64,000 bases of DNA from Pleodorina starrii (Eukaryota; Chlorophyta; Chlorophyceae; Chlamydomonadales; Volvocaceae): NCBI GenBank assembly GCA_030267565.1, contig BRXU01000042.1, positions 465,001 to 529,000 of the forward strand, written 5' to 3'. Of this stretch, positions 20,656-30,012 are shown one piece after another. Each line of letters starts with the position of its first letter. Within the stretch, counting starts at the first letter, position 1. Both the position numbers and the translations under genes were made by a program. The notes under the pieces are model-generated. The model was given only the letters and a program-made list of their open reading frames with translations, searched no databases and was not told where the DNA came from.

Positions 20656-22123
20656 GGCAATGAAGCGAAGCTTCATGGGTCATGTCTAATGTCTAATGTC
20701 TAATGTAAAAGGGCAAGTGCAGACTTTCGGCCGTCGGAAAGGCTGCATAAGTAAAAGATGACATTCTTTATTGCACGGTAAATTTATTATAGGAACCCAA
20801 CCTCGTATGAGTAAAAGCCAGGTTGGCAGTCTCCATGGACCGAGGCCGAGGTCAAACCAACACCTCTCGGCCTATAATTAATTCCAGAAGATTCATCGTT
20901 CCTCAAAGTGGAATTCTGACATGACGGCGTGAAATAAATCTTCGTTTCGGCAAGCAACCAACTATGTTTGCATTGCGAACATTCTTCCCGCGACCACACC
21001 ACAACAGCTCTGCTAGCCGGTCCAATCGTCTTGACGCACATTTCGATTACAAAGGTTGCAAGGAGCAAACCATGAGGGGCAAACTGCTGGTTGTTGGACG
21101 CCAAGCCGCAAATGCACGCATGATGCAGCGGTCTTCAGCGGGCCGCCCAACAAGTCCAGTCGGCAACCTAGGGGATCCCTGTCCTAATGTTAAAGCAGTC
21201 AAGCCTCCTCTACGGCGAATACCTCAGTAGCGAAGCCTGTGCACTCTCGTCGGCAACTGCACGTCGTCGCAACCCTCGCAAACAGTTCCGCTGTCCTTCT
21301 ATTGGCAAGTCAGCCTGCGTGATGTGTAAATGATACACTCCATGTCTACTGTCAAGTAACTTCAGCCAATGCGCTGGCCGGAAGAGTTGCACAGTGCCGA
21401 GACGGCGCGCGATGCTAAACATGGGTCGGATTGCTGAAGCCGCAGGCATTTCAGATATAAAGCTCTGGCTGCCTATCAGCAGGAATGTCGACACTCTCAC
21501 AGTTGACGCCCTCGCCGCTCGCTTTGGAAATGCCGTATTTCGGTCGATGCGCACATGCGCTCATGCACCCGACGGGATGACGCGCTTCGCGCGGCGCCGG
21601 CAGGCCTTGCTAACGACTCGGCTAGCAGGCATTTCGGGAAAAAGCTCTGGCTGTCTATCAGCAGGAATGTCGACACTCTCACACTACTTCACGCCCTCGC
21701 CACCCTAGCACTCCACTTAACCCGTACGGATTTAGTGGGGCCCCGCCCTTTTTCCGGCTTCAAGGAAGCCGACACCAACCCCTTGTCACACCGAGGGATG
21801 CTACGAAAGATGATGTTTTGCAAGAGCAAGAGGGAGAGACTTCAGGCTTCTCGGGCTGCTCATGTGTCACGTTTACCTTCGCAAAACACAACGGAAGCGT
21901 TAGCAACTGTTAGCAATAACCTTGGCGCAAACAACACGCGCACGCTGGCTTATTCACACCGTTTCACCAACTCATGGGATAGGACGATAAGATTGTCGTG
22001 AGGCAAACATGTATCAAACGTGACGATGATCATTTCTTAATTTACAAACAAGGCCGGGACCAGCCTTCCCTTAGGACGTGTTCACATGTGGGCGAAACCG
22101 AAACCCTGCTCACCAAAAACAAC
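20656..22123. other. Satellite-flanking DNA, no gene seen
   Basis: The stretch begins with a three-fold TCTAATG repeat (about 20682-20706) and then continues as lower-GC sequence. Short open frames exist on both strands, but none has splice signals, codon bias or a domain that I recognise. A roughly 75-bp direct repeat lies within it and is listed separately. The stretch is probably decayed mobile-element DNA. Confidence 0.6.
21442..21702 (+). repeat. Pair of ~75-bp imperfect direct repeats
   Basis: Copy 1 (21442-21514) and copy 2 (21625-21702) share GCAGGCATTTC, then AAAGCTCTGGCTG, then TATCAGCAGGAATGTCGACA and the following CTCTCACA, and both end in ACGCCCTCGCC. Their starts are 183 bp apart. 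They may be remnants of a tandem repeat or of an element end. Confidence 0.75.
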
Positions 22124-22262
22124 GGGTGAGGGTGAGGGCCGGGTGAGGGCCGGGTGAGGGCCGGGTGAGGGCCGGGTGAGGGCCGGGTGAGGGCCGGGTG
22201 AGGGCCGGGTGAGGGCCGGGTGAGGGCCGGGTGAGGGCCGGGTGAGGGCCGGGTGAGGGCCG
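22124..22262 (+). repeat. 11-bp minisatellite GGGTGAGGGCC
   Basis: About eleven to twelve head-to-tail copies of GGGTGAGGGCC directly abut and overlap the first 10 bp of the left 221-bp terminal repeat. The same 11-mer occurs once inside the element at about 22550, so the array probably grew by slippage from the end of the repeat. Confidence 0.95.
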
Positions 22263-22472
22263 GCTACCGCGAAAGCTATCGCTAAGGCCTTAATGCCCAC
22301 AGCCTCGCAGCAACCACCCTATGTAGCTACAAAACCCGAAAATCACTCCTCCACGCCTTCGCGGACACCTTAACTGGCACCATGTGTCGTACCAACGCCC
22401 TTATGAGGGCACAACTCCTCTGAGTTCACAGAAAACCTTGGTTTTCTAGCGTTGCACTCAGAAAACCTTCAG
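22252..22472 (+). repeat. Left 221-bp terminal direct repeat
   Basis: It begins GGTGAGGGCCGGCTACCGCG and ends AGAAAACCTTCAG. It is identical over its full length to 23775-23995. It contains a small palindromic motif (CGCCCTTATGAGGGC) similar to the one in the 70-bp minisatellite. Confidence 0.9.
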
Positions 22473-22640
22473 TTTTCATGAGAAATCATCGTTCGTTACA
22501 CACAAAGGGTACCTGCAAGCAATGAAAGCCGTCCTTATTCGGTAGGTAGGCCGGGTGAGGGCCGGCTACCGCGAAACTTTAATAATCGAGGGAGGCGGGT
22601 AAAGCCAACCAACCCCCTGTCGCAGACAGGCCGACTTTCG

Positions 22641-22976
22641 TACCCCACGCCCTTAAGAGGGCCACGGCCGCAAGCTAGGGCTTGCACCGACCACGCACAC
22701 CGAGGCTTGTGCCCCACCGCCCTTAAGAGGGCCACGGCCGCAAGCTAGGGCTTGTGCCGACCACACACACCGAGGCTTGTGCCCCACCGCCCTTAAGAGG
22801 GCTACGGCCGCAAGCTAGGGCTTGCGCCGACCACGCACACCGAGGCTTGTGCCCCACCGCCCTTAAGAGGGCTACGGCCGCAAGCTAGGGCTTGCGCCGA
22901 CCACGCACACCGAGGCTTGCACCCCACCGCCCTCAAGAGGGCCACGGCCGCAAGCTAAGGCTTGCGCCGACCCAAG
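22641..22976 (+). repeat. 70-bp minisatellite, about 4.8 copies
   Basis: Units with the core CCTTAAGAGGG start at 22651, 22721, 22791, 22861 and 22931, exactly 70 bp apart. They differ by a few substitutions (GCACC/GCGCC/GTGCC; CTCAAG in the last). The array lies just downstream of the stop codon of the zinc-knuckle ORF, so it would form the 3' untranslated part of that transcript. Confidence 0.95.
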
Positions 22977-22990
22977 CCCAATGATGTCCG

Positions 22991-23761
22991 CTACTTCGGC
23001 GGGTTCGGGCACTCCTTGGCCCAGTGGCCCATGGCGTTGCACTTGTAACACGGCCCCTTGGGGGCCTTCGGCGCCGACGGCCCCGCCGCGGCCGCCACCT
23101 GCGCCGGTTGCGCCTTCCCGGGGGGTTTAGCAGCCTTCCGGCTCTCAGCTGCGGCCTTGATGGCCTTCTTCAGCGCCTTCTGCTCTTCCTCCGTGACCGC
23201 GTAGGGCGTTCCCCGCATCTGGCCCACGACATCCCACCCGTGGTGGTGCGCGATGACCAGCTCTTTTGCCTGCTGCTCGAAGACTTCTTGCGTCTTGCGA
23301 ACCGCCTCCTCCATCGCCTCCGCGCGCTCCGCCCGGTTAGCCGCGGGAGCATCAACGACCGCGCGCCACTTGAGCTGCACGTCTGCGAACACGTCGTGTA
23401 AGTGAACCAGACGCTGCCGCTGTCCGATGAGCGACTTGTTCCCTTTGCCCTCTGAGGCGCCGAAGTCGCAATCGTAGTCCGGCAGGACCATGCGTTGCCT
23501 CTTTGGGGCCGGCTCCACTCTCTCCCGCTGTTCAAGCAGCATTCGCTGTGTCAATAAATGGAGGAGCTGCTGGTGCTCGCGCACCGCATCCATGTACTGC
23601 GCGTAAGCCTCGCGTAGCTGCCCGGTCAAAATTTTTCCCGGATCCGTCACAAGTTGCACCTTTGCAGCTTTGACATTTTTGTGTTCCAAAAGAGCGTTAA
23701 GACGCTTCGATGCTTCCTCTACGAGAGAGCCCAGCTGGTCGGACGCAAGGTCAATGTCCAT
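22991..23761 (-). CDS. Gag-like protein with C-terminal CCHC zinc knuckle
   Basis: An intron-free ORF of 256 codons that starts ATG-GAC-ATT-GAC 13 bp after the right-hand terminal repeat. The first ~100 residues are charged and helical-looking (LVEEASKRLNALLEHKN), and a basic PAPKRQR stretch resembles a nuclear signal. A middle region is rich in Ala/Glu/Lys helices. Residues ~208-230 are a Pro/Ala linker, and the C-terminus carries one retroviral-type knuckle, CYKCNAMGHWAKEC, with exact C-x2-C-x4-H-x4-C spacing. Knuckles of this kind bind single-stranded nucleic acid in Gag-type proteins. The position between identical direct repeats supports a retroelement Gag rather than a host RNA-binding protein. 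No matrix or capsid homology is recognisable by eye. Confidence 0.75.
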   Translation of the reverse strand: MDIDLASDQLGSLVEEASKRLNALLEHKNVKAAKVQLVTDPGKILTGQLREAYAQYMDAVREHQQLLHLLTQRMLLEQRERVEPAPKRQRMVLPDYDCDFGASEGKGNKSLIGQRQRLVHLHDVFADVQLKWRAVVDAPAANRAERAEAMEEAVRKTQEVFEQQAKELVIAHHHGWDVVGQMRGTPYAVTEEEQKALKKAIKAAAESRKAAKPPGKAQPAQVAAAAGPSAPKAPKGPCYKCNAMGHWAKECPNPPK

Positions 23762-23774
23762 TGTTAAAATTTAT

Positions 23775-23995
23775 GGTGAGGGCCGGCTACCGCGAAAGCT
23801 ATCGCTAAGGCCTTAATGCCCACAGCCTCGCAGCAACCACCCTATGTAGCTACAAAACCCGAAAATCACTCCTCCACGCCTTCGCGGACACCTTAACTGG
23901 CACCATGTGTCGTACCAACGCCCTTATGAGGGCACAACTCCTCTGAGTTCACAGAAAACCTTGGTTTTCTAGCGTTGCACTCAGAAAACCTTCAG
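23775..23995 (+). repeat. Right 221-bp terminal direct repeat
   Basis: Identical partner of 22252-22472. In the orientation of the zinc-knuckle ORF this is the upstream copy, so it would carry the promoter. It is followed to the right by GTATCAGTATATGAC, which does not match the sequence right of the other copy. Confidence 0.9.
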
Positions 23996-24800
23996 GTATC
24001 AGTATATGACTCGCCTGGAGGCGGCAAGAGTATTTTTTCCCGTTTCCTAAGACTCTCACGTGTAGGAGAGGTGGTTGATCTCGTCCGCGCTCTCGATCTA
24101 TGCGCTAGTGCTTCGATCACAGGTACGGGTACACCACCAATGAGGCTCTGATGAGGCCGATGCTCGGGTTCAGACAACCCGCTAACATGAGAATTAACAG
24201 GGGGGTTGAAACCCTATATTCAGTGAAGGTGTATGCGGCATTGTGTAATCGGGGAAACCATCCCCGCCTTGATAGATGGCCCCAATTCCTAGGGTTGCCA
24301 CAGGATAAGTGCGGCAGCATCGGGACTGCATCTTTTGTGCTCGCATATAACACATGTTTCAATGCTAAAAATATCGGCAAGCCGCCATAACAAACGCGAA
24401 AGCAACCAAAAAACAGAAATGCCCTGACAAGGCTACGTTATAATCTCAGTATTCTTCAGTACTAAAAACCTCAGCCACTACACCTTGAACTATTTACAAT
24501 ACAATGTCCTTGGCATGCGATTTCATGTTACGGTTATCGGTGTGCGCGCTAACCGTCAGAACTCATTTTTTGCCTATTGACTGAATTACATCATGAGAAT
24601 TGCATGATTCAAATAATGTAAATAGAACTAAACATACAGAACTTGTTTCGTTGGATATATATTTGTCCAGCAATGATTGTTGAACGTATGTGCCGTACGC
24701 ACTCGCCATCGATCGTCCCTCAAACGCCTTTCGCCGGCAACATAACCGTTGAAATTTCAATATCTCATATGAAAACTTTTACCCCTACTGTATTTTAAGG
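23996..24800. other. AT-rich intergenic stretch, no gene seen
   Basis: GC content drops sharply from about 24,400. Neither strand shows an ORF with splice sites or a recognisable domain. A minus-strand frame of 87 codons at 24117-24380 has no supporting feature. Confidence 0.6.
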
Positions 24801-24803
24801 TAA

Positions 24804-24816
24804 AATTATATATGAC
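24804..24816 (+). promoter_or_regulatory. Candidate TATA box of the pherophorin gene
   Basis: AATTATATATGAC lies about 155 bp upstream of the inferred start codon at 24967. That gives room for an RNA start near 24840 and a 5' leader of roughly 130 nt. It is the best TATA-like match in the AT-rich upstream DNA, but the match is by eye only. Confidence 0.4.
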
Positions 24817-24966
24817 AGCATGCTGCTGCAATTACGACATTTGTTCCGCGCTTTCTGTGTGCCCGCCGCCCGCCTTTGATGTTGTACGGATTGCCGAAGA
24901 TTTGTGCATACAAAAGGATCGACGATAGAATGTGGTGCATTTCAGATTCGGGTGAGGCCGGCCAAG

Positions 24967-27900
24967 ATGCGACTTGATAATTTCCTTCTCACGACGCTGG
25001 CGATCGGCCTGTAAGCATACTGAAAACAAGTGTCGGTTACTGTTGCCAAATTAAAGCCTCCACACGGGATTGCCGGCCAAAAGCATGCATTTGCGCGCAG
25101 GCTGCAACTCTTAGCATCGATCATACTAAGCCAATATTATTTCAATGGTCATTGTTTTATGACCTGCGTATAGCCATCGTTTGCTGTCGCGAGCTCCAAG
25201 AACTCGTCGGCCTGTCGCCGCACCACTTGTGCCCTGCGCTCCAAACTCTCGTCGGCCGGGCTGCTGTCACTGACTCGTGACTATGCCCCTCTCTTCCCTT
25301 GCTTGCGCGCGCAGGATCGCCGGCGCCACCGCGCAGAGCAGCCTGGTCTTCCCTTACGCCAAGTGCCAGCAGGAGCCCGCTTACTATGGCGTGGCTTCAG
25401 CCGTCTCCACGCCTCAGCCCCGAACCTACTGCTTCACCATCCAGGTCAAGAAGCCGACTATCTGCAATGCGAAAGACTCCTGCTGCGCTGCGGATCTCCG
25501 GAAGTTCGAGGTACGTGTGTCGGTCGGCCTGTCGGTCGGTCTGTTGGTGACCGGTAGGTCTCCAGACTGGCATCGTTGTCGCCGCAGTTGGCTAGGACTT
25601 CATCGCGCGCGCCGCTGCAGTACTCCGTGGGGGCCGTGGGGGCATCACAGGCCGCCGCGTCACACAGGAGCACTACTGCAGCAACAGGCACACACACACA
25701 CGCTCTGACGCAACGGGGACATTAGCTGCACCTCGCACACACGCAGCATCATCTGTACATACCCCTACGGCGCTAGCTCATGCTGGGAAGCAAAGTTGTC
25801 ATACCTTGATGTACAGTGGGGTGCGCTAGGGCTCGGGGCGGCTTGCTGTCCTCTCTCACGGTCCCTGGGCATCCCGGGCCCTGCGGCCCTTCCGGACCTC
25901 CCGGGTGCGCGTCTCCGCCCATCTGCCCGCCCGTACCTGCTCTCCCCCGCCCAGCCCGTCTGCCATCTCATGCTCCCACCCCATCCCACCCCATCCCACC
26001 CCCGCACCCGCGCAGATCGATGTCAACCCGGAGTGCGACGTCGGCGGCGTTCAGCTGTCCGCCACCATCAATGGACAGCCGGCGGGCGTCCGACCCTCTA
26101 TCGACAGGGCGTCTAACGGCGCCAACGCCACCGTCCTCCGCGTCACCAGCCTGGGACTGAACATGAGCACCGCAAATGGTGCCGTACTGTGCGTCCGTCT
26201 GGGCACCAACGTCGCGGGCGCGGGCTGCCTGACGCTCGATGCGCTGTGCAGGCCGCCCGGCGGCGGCCCCCGCGGCTCTTGCAACGCCGTACTGTTCGAC
26301 AGCCTGTTCGACTGCTGCCCGATCAACCAGGTCTCGACGCTGTCGCCGCCGCCGCCGCTGCCGCCGCCTTGCAAGGTCTGCATCAACGCCAACCTGAGGC
26401 CACCCTCCCCCGACACGCGTCCCTTCCGCTACAACGCCGCCGCGTGTGCCGCCTTCCAATCGTTCGCCGCCACCCTCGTCAACTCCGTCGCGGAGTATGC
26501 CGGCGTGGTCCTCCGCATGCCCTTCGCCGCTGACCCCAGCCTCTGCACGCCGCTCAAGATGAGCGTCTGCGGTGTCTTTTCCGACGAAGCCTCTGGCAAG
26601 GCCATGGAGCCCCTGCTGGACACGTATCTGAATGAGCTCGTGGCATCCGCCGCCGGCGGCGATGTCTGCCGGCCGGAGCTTGATGGCTATGACGTCTTCG
26701 TCGACTCGGACCGCGGCTCGCCAGCTCCGGCGCCGGCGTCTCCCTGCCTGAACCTGTTTGGCACCGCCAAGTGCTCCCTGCCGCCCGGCCCGAAGCCCGT
26801 CTGCACGTAAGTACTGGAACGCGTCCAGTGGTGGATGCGGGGGCCCACGTTGTAGACTGGGTTTTGGCAAGGGAGGGAAGGTTTGGGAGGCGGCCCTTTT
26901 GCGGGTGTGTGTGGTGTGGTGGGGGGAGGGGGTAGGGGCGGGGGCAAGCAAGGTGAGACCGCAGCGATGGAGTATGGGGGTGGCGGAGTGGATGCTCTTC
27001 GCGGTAATCCTTCCCCCGCCGAAGGTGATGTTTTTCTTTGATAGCGTGGTAACGTTTGCAGCCAGCGTGGCGACCAAGTGGGGATGGAAAGGTGTAGGCG
27101 ACGGTGTGTATCCTCTTTGGCAAAGGCAGGAAGGGTTGGATCGTGGGAAGGCGGGGGTGTAGCTCCGCCACAACCTCGACATTCCCGAAATCCCTATATC
27201 CCCTCAACCCACCATTTCACTTTCCCGACTTTCTGCTGTTCTCCAATCTCATCAATCCCGCCCTCCCGCCCTCCCGCCATCCCCACCCCCCCCAGGTGCA
27301 ACACCACCCAGGGCACCCTCCCCTTCGTCGCTAGCGCTCGCTACACCCTGCGCCCCGGCAACGGCTCAACCAACCAATACTGCTTCAAGATGTCGACGCT
27401 CAGCTCCATCATTCCGGTGAGTGTCGTACTGACGGCCGTACTAGTGCCTTGAATGCACGCGAGGGCGGGCAATCGGGCCGCGGGGGGGGGGCCGACGCGC
27501 GCAGCGTGTGGTGCGCGGCGCGGCATTTGAAACGCAAATCCGCCTTGTCGAAAAGGCGGCGTGCGTTGGGATGAGCCCATCCTGCTGTGGGGTAACGGCA
27601 AAAGAGCAGAAAGATAAGAAACTGCGAATGCGTCTGAGTATCAAGCTGTCAACGGCATGTAGGGTTGTAGGCCCCTAGGCCCCTGCTTGCTGCTGATTCC
27701 CCGTCACCACCTTCCCGACGTATATCATGCGCAATGCCTAATCGCGTCCCCTCCCTCCCTCCCTCCCTCCCTCTCGCTCTGCAGAGCACCTGCAGCCAGA
27801 CCGACAAGCTGCTCAAGGCCGAGATCGGTGCAAGTGAGTTACACAGATTTACCGGATTACAAAGTATGCCAGAACGGTACGGCAGCGCTTTTACCCTAAC

Positions 27901-29873
27901 GTCGATGCGCCCTGCTGGCCATGCGTGTGTAATCAATCTGTCGTATGTTTGGGGTTCATTGCAGTGCGTTGGTGGGGACCGGGACCGGGACCGGGACCGG
28001 GGCAAGTCCCCGCTAAGCCCCCCGAAAGCTGCGCGTCGCCTCACTCTTCGGGCCCCTGCACGGCGGCAAAAACGCGTGGTGTTACACCCGGGCGTCAAAC
28101 CCAACATTCTAGGGTAGCACCTCGGGCCGCTGCCCAAAGGCCCCAAACGCATGTCAGCCGCCGGACGCCATTCCAACCATACCTGCCGCCCAGCCCAGCA
28201 CCACGCCCAACCACGCGCCGCTTCCCTCTTCCCGTGCTGGAATCAAACGGCCGACTTCCCCGCACTGCTTGGCCCCCAATACTTCACCTCGCCTCACCTC
28301 ACCTCGCCTCGCTTGGGCTCCTCCTGCTTAGCCCCGTCGGGTCTCCCTCCGCCGCCCGCTCACGTTCCGCCTCCCTCCCCTCCCTCCCTGGACTCACTGC
28401 GCCGCCGCAGACCAAACTCTTGCGAGCCAGCTCCGGACCATTGTGCTCTACCCGGGTACCGGCGGCAGCACCATTCTGTCGTCCTCTTGGAACGCACCCG
28501 GCAGCAACACGCTCAAGGGTGGGTAGTGGGTGGTGAGGCACGAGTGTCAATATCGTATGCCCCCGGGGTTCGGGTTGGGCATGTGGATCGGGGTGGCCGT
28601 TGGGGGTTTGGGAGGCAGATGGTAGGCTGGGCTGACTTTGGGGGGTAAGAAAGGAAAGAAGATACCGGAGCGAAGGGACGGAGTCACGGAGACGGCTTTC
28701 GCGAAGGGACCCTGAACGGACCCTGCTTTGGGGGGGTGGGTTGGGCTGTTGGGGAGCTGTTGCGGGTTCGAGGGTTGGGCGCGTGTGTGTCTAAGAAAGT
28801 GCATGCAAGTCTTAAGCGGAAAAGTCTCGTAGCGCGCCCGCTGTCTCCGACGAGAACTTGGCGGGGCGGCGAAAGAAAGCAAAGGGAGATTTTTAGGATG
28901 GGTGGATGGAGCACCGCAAGCCTTCGCCTCACCCGCCAAAGAGGCCGCTAGCGAGCGCGACAGCGGTCCCGGAGCTGTCCACTTGGGCAAAGGAGTACGG
29001 GAGGGACGAGCGATAAAAACCCACCGTTTTCCATGCCCTCAGATTGGCAGGGCTGAGGCAGATTGTATGCCCGTATCCACGGCGGCTGCTGAGTGCACTC
29101 CGTGCAGCTGCACTGCCGCTGCCACTCCCTACTTCGGAACCCCTGCTTCGGAACTAAACTTCCCTTCTTGCCCCCGCCCCCCTCCGCTGCGGTATCATTT
29201 TCTACCCCCCCTCCCTGCCGCCCTCCTTCCTTTGCGCCACGCAGTCACACCCATCAACTGGAGCAAGGCCCAGGCGGAGAACGGCCTGATCTGCTTCGAG
29301 GTCAGGAAGCCGTACACCATGGCTGATATTTGCGACGGCGCCCCGTGGTGAGTCCTGCTTCCCCTGGAGTGGTCGCCCTGTGGCGGGTTCGAACCGGGGA
29401 TCGTTCCTTCCCCTCGAGTACGGGCATTATGGGGTGATGTGCGTATGAGTGTGCATGGAAAGGGCTGCGACGGGTGGCGTCCATTCCTCCTCGACAGGGG
29501 GCATCTGGAGCCGTCGGTGTAAGGGAGCGAGCCGTAGCCGTGCTTGGTTCCCGTGGAACTCTTTTTGCAGCGGGACGTCCGCAGTTGGCCCACACTCCCG
29601 AGACTCCATGAATCCGCGCTCTTCCCACCGCCCCGGCGCGCCGCCTCCTTTCGGGACGAACAAACGAAAATGGCAGGGAGTTGCTCCAAAAAAGGCCCTA
29701 TGTAACACGCAGCCCTCCCCAAAACGCGCAGTTTTTCCTTTCTGCCGCAACACAGTCCGTAACACCGTCTGCCCCTGCCTCCCTCCTTGCTTCGTTTCCT
29801 TCCTCGCAGCACCATCAACCTCTTCAACGCGAACAAGGCATGCTGCCCGTCGTACCGCGTGGGTGCCACCTAA
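24967..29873 (+). CDS. Pherophorin (two pherophorin domains, short proline hinge)
   Basis: Eight exons join in frame: 24967-25010, 25315-25510, 26016-26806, 27296-27416, 27785-27833, 28411-28518, 29245-29347 and 29810-29873, giving 491 residues. Exon 1 supplies MRLDNFLLTTLAIGL, which continues across the first intron as IAGATAQ, a clear signal peptide. Residues ~23-187 are a Cys-rich pherophorin domain (FPYAKC, YCFTIQ, FDCCP). A minimal hydroxyproline-type hinge SPPPPLPPP (190-198) follows, then a second pherophorin domain (CKVCINANL, ACAAF, YCFKM, ICFEV, KACCPS) running to the stop. Known pherophorins are secreted glycoproteins of the volvocine extracellular matrix or cell wall. The hinge is very short for the family. 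The start is supported by the signal peptide and the GTAAGC donor, and all junctions are GT-AG with matching phase. Confidence 0.9.
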
Positions 29874-30007
29874 GCCGCTGCCGACGTTCCAAAATTTACT
29901 AAATAAATGTACGGCACTGATTAGTCAGAGGCCATGGCGGACATGACCCTGACGTGCGTCGGATGAAACTGAAAACGGGTGTGTACGTATATGTATGCGT
30001 GCATGTG

Positions 30008-30012
30008 TGTAA
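30008..30012 (+). terminator. TGTAA polyadenylation signal candidate (pherophorin)
   Basis: TGTAA is the usual chlamydomonadalean poly(A) signal. This copy lies 135 nt after the pherophorin stop codon in otherwise non-coding DNA. Confidence 0.5.

Larger units (their letters stand above)
22252..23995 (-). mobile_element. Compact gag-only retroelement-like unit with 221-bp terminal repeats
   Basis: Two direct repeats, 22252-22472 and 23775-23995, are each 221 bp and identical by eye. They enclose a single minus-strand zinc-knuckle ORF and a 70-bp minisatellite. No reverse transcriptase, integrase, protease or tyrosine recombinase frame is present. This resembles the non-autonomous terminal-repeat elements that carry only gag (TR-GAG type), or a cut-down DIRS/LTR element. 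Only 13 bp separate the right-hand repeat from the ORF start, so a classical tRNA primer-binding site is not obvious. A third copy of the repeat's first ~23 bp lies at about 22552. The extent of the element and its target-site duplication are not resolved. Confidence 0.6.

Noticed and set aside
20787..22001. Several frames of 60-148 codons on both strands beside the satellite.
   Set aside because: They overlap each other, lack third-position bias and contain the direct repeat; none resembles a transposase or other known protein.
24117..24380. Minus-strand 87-codon frame in AT-rich DNA right of the gag-like element.
   Set aside because: No domain, no splice signals and no link to the element; it is probably a chance frame.
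25277..25510. Starting the pherophorin at the ATG at 25280/25283 in front of exon 2.
   Set aside because: The leader would be poor, and those bases contain a good acceptor (GCGCGCAG). The exon at 24967 supplies a proper signal peptide and joins in phase.
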